From positions 1 to 7,546 of the forward strand of contig CAMWWR010000080.1 of NCBI GenBank assembly GCA_947178045.1: a stretch of 7,546 nt of DNA, in the 5' to 3' direction. Each line of letters opens with the position of its first letter. Position 1 is the first letter of the stretch. Both the position numbers and the translations under genes were made by a program. This stretch comes from an uncultured Clostridia bacterium. GTDB lineage: Bacteria > Bacillota > Clostridia > Lachnospirales > Lachnospiraceae. Below the pieces are notes generated by a model. That model made no database searches and was not told the origin of the DNA. It was given only the letters and a program-made list of their open reading frames with translations. Below are positions 1 through 6,279 of this stretch, one piece after another.

Positions 1-1
1 T

Positions 2-826
2 GAGGAGCTTTTGCGGGTGCTGCCGGAAGCTGCTCTGACGCAGGTTCTTGAAAAAGTAAATGACTATGAAATGTCGATTCCCCGGATGGATGTGGAGATT
101 TCGCGGGAACTGATCGAGGAGAAGACACAGGGACGCTATCAGAGCATCCGGGAATGGTTTGTCTCGGAAAACGGCAGAGAAAATGAGGCAGGAAAATTAT
201 TTGACGCAACGAATGAAATTATCCGCCGAATTACGCGCTATGCGGCGCAGCTGAGCGAAAAGAATGTATTGGGGGTAAACCGCCGTGAGGAATACCGCAA
301 GGTTGCGTCTATTTTCTTAACGTGCAGCGATATCGCGCAGGCACATAAAATGTCAGCGATGGTATTTGGCCTGGAGCGCACCTTCCATCTGCGCGGGGAT
401 GCGGCAAGAGAAACCGACAGTATGAACGCGGGAGTCTATGAAGAAGCGCCGATGGAATATACTCTAAAGCCAAGGGTGCGAAATTACAAGGAAAAGTCCG
501 GGCGCACCGCGATTTCCGATGCAAAGGAACAAAAGAGACGGGCAAGGGAGGAAATGCTGAAAGAGCTTGCAAGGCAGCAGGAAAAGCTGGGGCAGATCGA
601 GCAGGACGGACGGATTGATTTCGCTATGCTCCCGGTGCTTGAGACAGGCGTACGGGAAATCCTGCTAAAATGGCTTTCCGATGCAATGGAGGACGAGACG
701 CATTCCGGCAGGACGGAGGAAGGGCGGCAGTTTGTGCTTGATATGAAACGGGCAGGAGAACGTTGCACGGTACAGTGCGAGGACGGAGCTTTTACGATGC
801 CGCATATCAGCATTGTGTTTCAATGA
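2..826 (+). CDS. jetA: JetA-like kleisin subunit of Wadjet (TIGR02677/DUF2397), C-terminal part
   Basis: The frame is open from the first bases of the window, so this is the 3' part of a gene that starts upstream. 274 residues are present, against roughly 500 for the family from memory. The TTG at base 11 is an internal leucine codon, not a start. Around fragment residues 112-130 there is a QAHKMSAMVFGLERTFHL stretch that resembles the family's conserved A.H.L...FGL...H block. A charged helical segment (KEQKRRAREEMLKELARQQ) lies near residues 174-200. The C-terminus (CEDGAFTMPHISIVF) fits the small winged-helix end typical of these proteins. By analogy with MukF/JetA, it should be the kleisin that bridges the JetC ATPase heads and carries JetB. 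Its TGA stop overlaps the jetB ATG (ATGA, 823-826), so the two are probably translationally coupled. Family assignment comes from remembered sequence patterns together with the neighbouring genes. Confidence 0.85.
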   Translation, partial: EELLRVLPEAALTQVLEKVNDYEMSIPRMDVEISRELIEEKTQGRYQSIREWFVSENGRENEAGKLFDATNEIIRRITRYAAQLSEKNVLGVNRREEYRKVASIFLTCSDIAQAHKMSAMVFGLERTFHLRGDAARETDSMNAGVYEEAPMEYTLKPRVRNYKEKSGRTAISDAKEQKRRAREEMLKELARQQEKLGQIEQDGRIDFAMLPVLETGVREILLKWLSDAMEDETHSGRTEEGRQFVLDMKRAGERCTVQCEDGAFTMPHISIVFQ

Positions 827-1197
827 GGCTGGGGGAGATAAAGAAATTGAAAGAATTAGACATATTGCTAAACAAGCGCTGGGTTTTAAAATCCGAGGAC
901 AAGGATTTATACTATAAAATCCGCGATTCCATCGGAGAAATCCGTAAATTTGCGACCGAAAAAATGGGTTGCCCGGTCATTGAAAATTCGCTTCTTGTCA
1001 AAATGGAAAAGATTCCGGCGATACCGGAGGAATGTATGGGGATTGCGGAATTTACCTCGAAGGAGGAGTACGCTTTTTTGTGCGTTCTGCTGATGTTTTT
1101 AGAGGACAGAGATGCGGAGGAGCAGTTTATTCTGTCGCAGCTGACGGAATATATTGCAGTAAATATGCCGGTGCAGACGGTGGACGTGACGTTGTAG
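823..1197 (+). CDS. jetB: JetB N-terminal fragment (DUF2398), ends at in-frame TAG
   Basis: A 124-residue product. The start is taken as the ATG at 823, which overlaps the jetA stop (ATGA). No Shine-Dalgarno precedes this ATG, so it would rely on coupling. An alternative is TTG at 847, placed 9 nt after GGGGGAG (831-837), which would drop eight residues. The segment LDILLNKRWVLKSEDKDLY followed by KIRDSIGEIRKF is the typical opening of TIGR02678 proteins, and the hydrophobic FLCVLLMFLEDRDAEEQF block with the LTEYI helix forms the first part of the winged-helix region. The protein ends in VDVTL at TAG 1195-1197, in the middle of what should be one domain, so on its own it lacks the second half of the KITE fold. 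I see no reason to read it as a separate family. Confidence 0.7.
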   Translation: MRLGEIKKLKELDILLNKRWVLKSEDKDLYYKIRDSIGEIRKFATEKMGCPVIENSLLVKMEKIPAIPEECMGIAEFTSKEEYAFLCVLLMFLEDRDAEEQFILSQLTEYIAVNMPVQTVDVTL

Positions 1198-1980
1198 GTG
1201 AACCGCAGAAGACTGCTCAAGGTGCTGCGCTATTCCGTTGGACAGGGGATTTTGCGCGTGACGGACGGCAGCGAGGACGTGTTCATGGACGGGCAGGCCG
1301 GCGAGGTTTTGTACGAGAGCACCGGGGCGTCCCGCTATTTTATGCGAAATTTCCCGTGGGATATTATGAATTACGGGAAGCCGGAGGATTTTGAGGAAAG
1401 CGAATGGGCGTTGGTCGATGAGGAGCGCGGGCTTGCAAGGCGTTATCGGGTATACAAAAGACTCTTGTTTTCCGTGGGGATGTACCGGCAGGAGAATGAT
1501 AAGGAGGATTTTGAATATCTGAAATATTACGGGCGCAGACTGGCGGAGGACTTCGAACAGAATTTTGAGTGCAGAGTACATGTCCACAGAGGCGGCGCAT
1601 TTTTGCTGACGGGGGACGACTGCCGCATCGGCGCGGCATTTCCGGAGAACAATGCCATTTCAGACATTCTTCTCCTGTGCTGCGCCAAAATCCGTGACAG
1701 AGTAGAGGCAGGCGAATGGAAGACGGCAAGCGACGAGAAGCTTTTTGTGGAGAGAGTTGATTTTGAGCGCATGCTGAAGGAGGTCCGCACAGAGAGCGCT
1801 TCCGGCTTTATAAAGGGCTACAGGGAAATGCCGGAGGGGGAATTTGTGCGGGAAGTGATGGGGGAGCTTGCGTTCTGGACGTTTATAAAGCTTTCGGAAA
1901 ACGGGCAGCAGGTGGTGGTTTATCCGTCCGCGGGAAAGGTTTCCGGCGCGTATCCGAAGGATTATAAACCAGAGGAATAA
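1198..1980 (+). CDS. jetB: JetB C-terminal fragment (DUF2398), possible GTG restart
   Basis: A 260-residue frame beginning with GTG immediately after the TAG that ends the N-terminal half, and in the same frame. Conserved-looking blocks of DUF2398 are present: NRRRLLKVLRYSVGQGILRV, then a DGSEDVF motif, then GEVLYESTGASRYFMRNFPW. It ends at TAA 1978-1980 with a lysine-rich tail. Upstream of the GTG there is only a weak purine run (GGTGG, 1179-1183), so initiation there would depend on termination-reinitiation. A better-spaced option is the ATG at 1285, preceded by GAGGA at 1273-1277, but that would remove 29 residues including the basic NRRR helix. The sequence looks under coding constraint, with long open frame and codon use like its neighbours, so it is either recently separated from the first half or still used. 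It is clearly part of JetB and not an independent gene. Confidence 0.7.
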   Translation: MNRRRLLKVLRYSVGQGILRVTDGSEDVFMDGQAGEVLYESTGASRYFMRNFPWDIMNYGKPEDFEESEWALVDEERGLARRYRVYKRLLFSVGMYRQENDKEDFEYLKYYGRRLAEDFEQNFECRVHVHRGGAFLLTGDDCRIGAAFPENNAISDILLLCCAKIRDRVEAGEWKTASDEKLFVERVDFERMLKEVRTESASGFIKGYREMPEGEFVREVMGELAFWTFIKLSENGQQVVVYPSAGKVSGAYPKDYKPEE

Positions 1981-2008
1981 AAAGCAGAAATCGAAATTCC
2001 TAAGAGCC

Positions 2009-2112
2009 CAAAATGTAAAATATAGTATATTGAGAATGTAAAAATACAGAATCCTCAGAATGTAAAAAATGCAGAATATAAAAAATCCAGCATGAAAATG
2101 ATAAAGTGAAAA
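2009..2112 (+). repeat. A-rich degenerate 8/16-nt repeats in the jetB-jetC gap
   Basis: The 162-base gap between the jetB stop and the jetC start is strikingly A-rich in a GC-balanced operon, roughly 30% GC by eye. From 2033 it divides into octamer steps: AGAATGTA at 2033 and 2057, AGAATATA at 2073, AGCATGAA at 2089, each followed by an A-run octamer (AAAATACA, AAAAATGC, AAAAATCC). One extra octamer, GAATCCTC, lies between the first two copies. A further AAAATGTA copy sits at 2010. Three copies contain ATG directly followed by TAA (2013, 2036, 2060). Stops are frequent in every frame, so it is not coding. It could be a slippage-expanded spacer or a translational control leader for jetC. No convincing -35/-10 pair was seen; TATAGT at 2021 lacks a partner. 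Confidence 0.6.
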
Positions 2113-2128
2113 TGCCGCCCATGTGGCA
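2113..2128 (+). promoter_or_regulatory. Small hairpin just upstream of the jetC ribosome binding site
   Basis: TGCCGC (2113-2118) can pair with GTGGCA (2123-2128) around a CCAT loop, giving six pairs, one of them a G-U wobble. It is a GC-rich island at the end of the A-rich gap and lies five bases before the AGAGG of jetC. No U-run follows it, so it is not a terminator. It could keep the ribosome binding site open or mark an RNA 5' end, but chance is also possible for so short a stem. Confidence 0.35.
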
Positions 2129-2133
2129 GAATG

Positions 2134-2138
2134 AGAGG
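2134..2138 (+). promoter_or_regulatory. Ribosome binding site that sets the jetC start at 2143
   Basis: AGAGG lies four bases before the ATG at 2143. An upstream in-frame ATG at 2131 has no purine-rich site before it, and its first four codons overlap this Shine-Dalgarno, so 2143 is the better start. The spacing is slightly short but workable. Confidence 0.6.
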
Positions 2139-2142
2139 AAAA

Positions 2143-5100
2143 ATGAACAGCAAATGGCAGGCAAATAAAATTGGTTTGATTAATTTCTGGTATTACGACG
2201 AGCAGGAATTTCCGTTTGTGAAAGGCAGGATGCTGCTGCGCGGCTCCAACGGCTCCGGAAAATCTGTTACAATGCAGAGCGTGGTGCCGCTTCTCCTGGA
2301 CGGAAATATGAGCCCGGAACGCCTCGACCCGTTTGGCTCAAGAGACCGGAAAATGAACAGCTACCTTCTGGAGGAGGACGATGGGCGGGAGGAACGAACC
2401 GGATATCTGTATATGGAATTCAAGCGCGTGGAGAGTGAAGCCTTCCTCACCATCGGGATGGGTATCCGTGCGCGCCGTGGAAAGCCGCTGGATAAATGGT
2501 ACTTTTCGCTTTCCGACGGCAGAAGGGTCGGAAAGGATTTTTATCTCTACCGGCAGACGGACGAGAGAGTGACGCTTTCGAAAAAAGAGCTGGAAAACAG
2601 GATTGCGGACGGCGGCAGGGTGTTTGAGCGGCAGGCGGATTACATGGAATATGTGAACCGTCAGATTTTCGGCTTTGAGACGGTGGAGGAGTATAAGGAG
2701 CTGATTGACCTTTTAATTCAGCTGCGCACGCCGAAATTGTCAAAGGATTTCAAGCCATCCGTGGTCAATGATATTCTGAGCAATTCCCTCCAGCCGCTGT
2801 CGGACGATGACCTGCGCCCGATGTCCGAGGCGATCGAGAACATGGACAATATGAATATGAATTTAAAGACGCTCCAGGAGGGAAAGCAGGCAGCAGAGAA
2901 AATCAACCGGGTATTAGATAAGTATAACCGCCTCTGCCTGTTTGAAAAGGCAGGAAATTATGAGGAGAACGAAAAGCAGCTCACGGCTCTTTTGCGCGAG
3001 GAGAAGGAACAGGAGCAGGGAATCCGCGAGCACACGGTGCGGGCGGAGGAATTGGAGCGGGAAAGAATTCTGCTGGATGCGAAAAAAGAGGCGATGGAAA
3101 AGGAAAAGGATTCTCTCAGCAAAAGCGACGCCGTGGGATTAAAGGCACGCGAGGTCGCGCTTGCTTCACAGATTTCGGAAAATGAAGGGACTCTTAAGGA
3201 GAAAGAGAAGCAGCTGGAGTTAAAGCAGGAAGCCTGCCGCGATACCGGAGAAAAGAAAAAAGGGGAGACGGACCGGGAATACCAGAAGGAAAAGGAGCTT
3301 TTGTCCCTGCTTGAGCAGATGCAGGAGGAGGCGGAGGACATGGCCTTTGAGGAGCATGCCTTTTTTGCCGATGAATTAAAGGAACATCTGAAGGAGCCCT
3401 GCAGCTTTGACACGCATTTACAGCAGTCCGAAAAAAACGGGCAGGAAATTGAAAAAGGGGTCTCTGTTTTAAGGCAGGCGGCGGGCTGCGAGCGGCAGGT
3501 GCAGGAATGGTACCGGCAAAGAGAGCGCAACCAGCAGGAGACGGATGCCGCGCAGCGCAAGCTCCGGGATCTGGAGGACCTGCAGGTTCAGGTGCAGAAT
3601 GAATGGAAGGAAAAGCTCTATACATGGAACGGGAACAACCGGGAATTGAAGCTTTCTGCAGAGCAGCTGAGCACGCTTGCACGTCTGGCGGAGAGCTACG
3701 ATGAGGCGGCAGGCTTTGCCGATGTAAGGGTTTTGGTGGCAGATGTGCGGATTGGGAGGCTGGAGGAGCTCCGTGCGCACAGGCAGAGGGAAGAGAGCGT
3801 TTTGCGCGAAGCGAGGCAGGAGCATGAAGCCGTTTCGAGCGAGCTTTCGGAATGGGAAAACCACAGGGAACCAGAGCCGGAGCGCAGCGAGAGTGTGAAG
3901 AAAAACAGGGCGCGTCTGAAGGAGCAGAACATTCCATATCGGGAGCTTTATAAGGTGCTGGAATTCGGACAGGCACTTGAAAAAACCGATTGCGACCGGC
4001 TGGAAGAGGCGCTGCTTGCCATGGGGCTTTTGGACGCTCTTGTGGTGGATGAAGCCTACCGGGAGCAGGTATTAAAGGTGGATGCCGGCTGCTGTGACCG
4101 CTACCTTTTTGCCGGGGAGGAGCGGGTGGAAAAAAGCCTTTTGGATGTACTGAATTTCAATGATTCTGTCAATGATATGTTTGAAACCCAGCGGATCGTG
4201 CGGATCCTGGGAAGTATCGCGTACGGTGGGGAGGCGACAACACGGATTTCGCAGGACGGAACCTATCGGATCGGTGTTCTTGCTGGAACGGTGACGGGGG
4301 AGCACGAGGCGGGATTTTTGGGCAGCAGGGCGAGGGAGAAAAACCGGCAGGCAAAGATTGCGGCATGCCGGGAAGCAATTGCCGTCCTGAACGAAAAAAT
4401 CGCGGACGCGGAGCAGGAGCTTCGCGCGCTTGCGGAACGCGAGGAATTACTTGCCGCGGAATATGCGGCGCTTCCGGGGGAGCAGGATCTGCAGGAGGCG
4501 TGCCGCATGCGCAAGGAGATGGTATCCCGCATTGCGCAGCTGACAGCGGATGGGTTGCGTCTGGAGGCACGGCTTAAGGAAGAGCAGGAAAAATTACAGG
4601 GGATGAAAAAAGAGGCTCTGAAGATTGCAGAAAAGCTTTATCTCGATTGCAGCCTGGAGGTATTTGAGAGGGCGGAAACAGCGTCCCGCGCTTATGGTAG
4701 ACATATTTACCAGCTGAAATCAGCGCACGAGCTGTACCTGCAAATCGAGGAGCATTTGAAAGAGCTTTCGGAACGCCTGGAGGAGCTGGATGCGGACATG
4801 GATCAGATCCGCTATGATGCAGGCAGCACGAAGCGGACGCTTGAGAAAGAGCGCGAGGAATACCGTTCCGTGCAGGAGCAGCTGAAGCTGACGGACTACG
4901 AAGAAATCAAAGAGCGGTTGGATTCCTGTATCAAATGGCTGAATAACTACCCGGAGCAGATGCAGCGCTGCGTCAGACAACACACGCAGGAGCTTGAGAA
5001 AATCAGCCGCTTAGAGGAAGAACGAAAGCAGGGTCAGGAGCGCTGCCAGGAGTTTTTGCGCCGGAAGGAATATCTTGAGGAATGCTATCGGGCAGAGCTG

Positions 5101-6243
5101 ACGCTTGGGTATGTGGAGCTTCCGGAAGGACTCGAACAGGGGATTGCGGGAAAGGTGCGGGCTTTTCTTTCACCGGATTGCAAAGATTTGGAAAAGGATG
5201 CCGTCATCCGCGATTTGAATAAGGTTTATTTCGAAAACCGGGCAGCACTGAGCGACTATCAATTGACACAGACCGAATTGTTTGGGGAATTGGATGAGAA
5301 AGCGGAACCTGGTGATCCGGCGGCAAAGCGCATGGATATCCAGGCGCGCGATCAGGGAGTAAGGCTTCCATTCCACCGCCTTCTCGCACATTTGGAGGAG
5401 GGCATCGCCCAGCTGCGGGATTTGATTAAGGCAGGAGACCGCGAGCTGTTCGAGGACATTCTCTCCAACACCGTAAGCCGGAAAATCCGCAGCAAAATCA
5501 ACGGCTCCAACGCGTGGGTGGAGAAAATGAACGCGCTTATGGGAGCGATGAATACTTCCAGCAGTTTGAGGCTGAGCCTGCGCTGGCGCAGCAGGACGGC
5601 GGAGAGCGAGGAGCAGCTGGATACCAGGGAATTGGTGGAGCTGCTGAAAAAGGACTACCGCCTGATGCGGGAGGAAGAGGCGGCAAAGCTGTCCCTGCAT
5701 TTCCGCTCAAAGGTGGAGGAGGCAAGGCGGCACGCGAAGGATTCCGGCGGCATGGTTTCCTTTTATCAGGTCATGAAGGAAACGCTGGATTACCGGAAAT
5801 GGTTTGAATTTCAGCTTTTCTCACAGAAAAACGAGGAGCGCCAGAAGGAGCTGACCAACAGCGTGTTCGGGACATTTTCCGGCGGCGAAAAGGCAATGGC
5901 GATGTATGTGCCGCTTTTTTCCGCTGTTGTGGCAAAATATCAGGGCGGCAGGGCGGACGCGCCGCGCCTGATTTCCCTCGACGAGGCCTTCGCCGGGGTG
6001 GACAATAAAAATATCCGCGATATGTTCCGGCTGATGGCGGAGTTTGAATTTGATTTTATCATCAACTCCCAGGTGCTCTGGGGCGACTGTGACACGCTCG
6101 ACGCTCTGGCGATTTATCAGCTGCTGCGCCTGGGCAATGTGAAATTTGTGACTGTAATGTCGTATCTGTGGAACGGGAAGGCGAGGGAACTGATGGAGAG
6201 CGAGGAGAGTATGGAAACGGGCCGGACCGGGAAGCAGGCGTAA
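2143..6243 (+). CDS. jetC: JetC-like SMC ATPase of Wadjet (TIGR02680)
   Basis: A 1366-residue SMC/MukB-like protein, complete and of usual family length. The N-terminus (KWQANKIGLINFWYY) and the Walker A loop GSNGSGKS at residues 34-41, followed by LLLDG and ERLDPFG, are hallmark TIGR02680 features. Long charged heptad-rich coiled coils run from about residue 240 to 585 and again from about 735 to 1000. They flank a globular hinge-like region near 591-731 (around IPYRELYKVLEF to GFLGSRAREKN). The C-terminal head carries the ABC signature FSGGEK at 1245-1250 and Walker B LISLDEAF with D1280 and E1281, followed by the D-loop AGVD. All ATPase residues expected for head engagement are present. 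In the cassette it forms the ATP-driven loop-extruding motor with JetA and JetB in the cytoplasm. The extra 162-base leader sets it apart from jetA-jetB and may tune its dose. Start chosen by the AGAGG at 2134; ATG 2131 is the alternative. Confidence 0.93.
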   Translation: MNSKWQANKIGLINFWYYDEQEFPFVKGRMLLRGSNGSGKSVTMQSVVPLLLDGNMSPERLDPFGSRDRKMNSYLLEEDDGREERTGYLYMEFKRVESEAFLTIGMGIRARRGKPLDKWYFSLSDGRRVGKDFYLYRQTDERVTLSKKELENRIADGGRVFERQADYMEYVNRQIFGFETVEEYKELIDLLIQLRTPKLSKDFKPSVVNDILSNSLQPLSDDDLRPMSEAIENMDNMNMNLKTLQEGKQAAEKINRVLDKYNRLCLFEKAGNYEENEKQLTALLREEKEQEQGIREHTVRAEELERERILLDAKKEAMEKEKDSLSKSDAVGLKAREVALASQISENEGTLKEKEKQLELKQEACRDTGEKKKGETDREYQKEKELLSLLEQMQEEAEDMAFEEHAFFADELKEHLKEPCSFDTHLQQSEKNGQEIEKGVSVLRQAAGCERQVQEWYRQRERNQQETDAAQRKLRDLEDLQVQVQNEWKEKLYTWNGNNRELKLSAEQLSTLARLAESYDEAAGFADVRVLVADVRIGRLEELRAHRQREESVLREARQEHEAVSSELSEWENHREPEPERSESVKKNRARLKEQNIPYRELYKVLEFGQALEKTDCDRLEEALLAMGLLDALVVDEAYREQVLKVDAGCCDRYLFAGEERVEKSLLDVLNFNDSVNDMFETQRIVRILGSIAYGGEATTRISQDGTYRIGVLAGTVTGEHEAGFLGSRAREKNRQAKIAACREAIAVLNEKIADAEQELRALAEREELLAAEYAALPGEQDLQEACRMRKEMVSRIAQLTADGLRLEARLKEEQEKLQGMKKEALKIAEKLYLDCSLEVFERAETASRAYGRHIYQLKSAHELYLQIEEHLKELSERLEELDADMDQIRYDAGSTKRTLEKEREEYRSVQEQLKLTDYEEIKERLDSCIKWLNNYPEQMQRCVRQHTQELEKISRLEEERKQGQERCQEFLRRKEYLEECYRAELTLGYVELPEGLEQGIAGKVRAFLSPDCKDLEKDAVIRDLNKVYFENRAALSDYQLTQTELFGELDEKAEPGDPAAKRMDIQARDQGVRLPFHRLLAHLEEGIAQLRDLIKAGDRELFEDILSNTVSRKIRSKINGSNAWVEKMNALMGAMNTSSSLRLSLRWRSRTAESEEQLDTRELVELLKKDYRLMREEEAAKLSLHFRSKVEEARRHAKDSGGMVSFYQVMKETLDYRKWFEFQLFSQKNEERQKELTNSVFGTFSGGEKAMAMYVPLFSAVVAKYQGGRADAPRLISLDEAFAGVDNKNIRDMFRLMAEFEFDFIINSQVLWGDCDTLDALAIYQLLRLGNVKFVTVMSYLWNGKARELMESEESMETGRTGKQA

Positions 6244-6264
6244 GTTTTTTGTTGTTTGCGGAAG

Positions 6265-6271
6265 AAGGAGG
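6265..6271 (+). promoter_or_regulatory. Strong Shine-Dalgarno of jetD
   Basis: AAGGAGG lies eight bases before the ATG at 6280, a near-ideal site. It fixes the jetD start and suggests independent, efficient initiation within the 36-base jetC-jetD gap, in contrast to jetB, which has no such site. Confidence 0.85.
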
Positions 6272-6279
6272 GTGGACAA

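Larger units (their letters stand above)
823..1980 (+). pseudogene. jetB: jetB locus (TIGR02678/DUF2398) interrupted by one in-frame TAG
   Basis: Read through, this locus gives about 385 residues, the usual length for the DUF2398 family. A single TAG at 1195-1197 splits it without changing frame. The residues before the stop (TVDVTL) and after it (VNRRRLLKVLRY) together match the family's D.t...R..L...lry core, which normally runs unbroken. Both halves remain open and look conserved, with no frameshift or second stop. A recent nonsense mutation, a sequencing error, amber suppression, or a functional two-piece JetB are all possible. JetB is the KITE-type (MukE-like) tandem winged-helix partner of the JetA kleisin. 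Its loss should inactivate the defence complex unless readthrough or split assembly occurs. The two halves are also listed separately as the proteins predicted under the standard code. Confidence 0.6.

Noticed and set aside
763..822. Upstream in-frame ATG at 763 as the jetB start
   Set aside because: It would overlap jetA by 64 bases, and the added residues do not resemble the family N-terminus. The ATGA junction at 823 or TTG at 847 fits better.
1032..1394. + strand frame that bridges the jetB stop in another register
   Set aside because: It could suggest a programmed frameshift around the TAG, but its sequence is glycine/arginine-rich with no family match. The conserved jetB residues continue in the original frame, so no shift is needed.
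2021..2031. TATAGTATATT as a -10 promoter element for jetC
   Set aside because: No TTGACA-like -35 is found 16-18 bases upstream. TATA-like strings are expected by chance in such an A-rich tract.
2121..2168. Short frame (15 codons) overlapping the jetC start
   Set aside because: It has no ribosome binding site, its ATG lies inside the hairpin, and its codons simply overlap the jetC ribosome binding site and start.
3194..3976. Long open frame on the - strand inside jetC (260 codons)
   Set aside because: It is an antisense shadow of the GC-skewed coiled-coil codons. Its product is a low-complexity mix rich in Pro, Ser, Ala and Cys, with no recognisable domain, and jetC is clearly the coding strand.
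6218..6256. Possible terminator after jetC (GGCCGGACCGGG then T6)
   Set aside because: The CCGG repeats do not form a proper stem-loop next to the T-run, and the strong jetD Shine-Dalgarno 14 bases downstream argues for continuing transcription.
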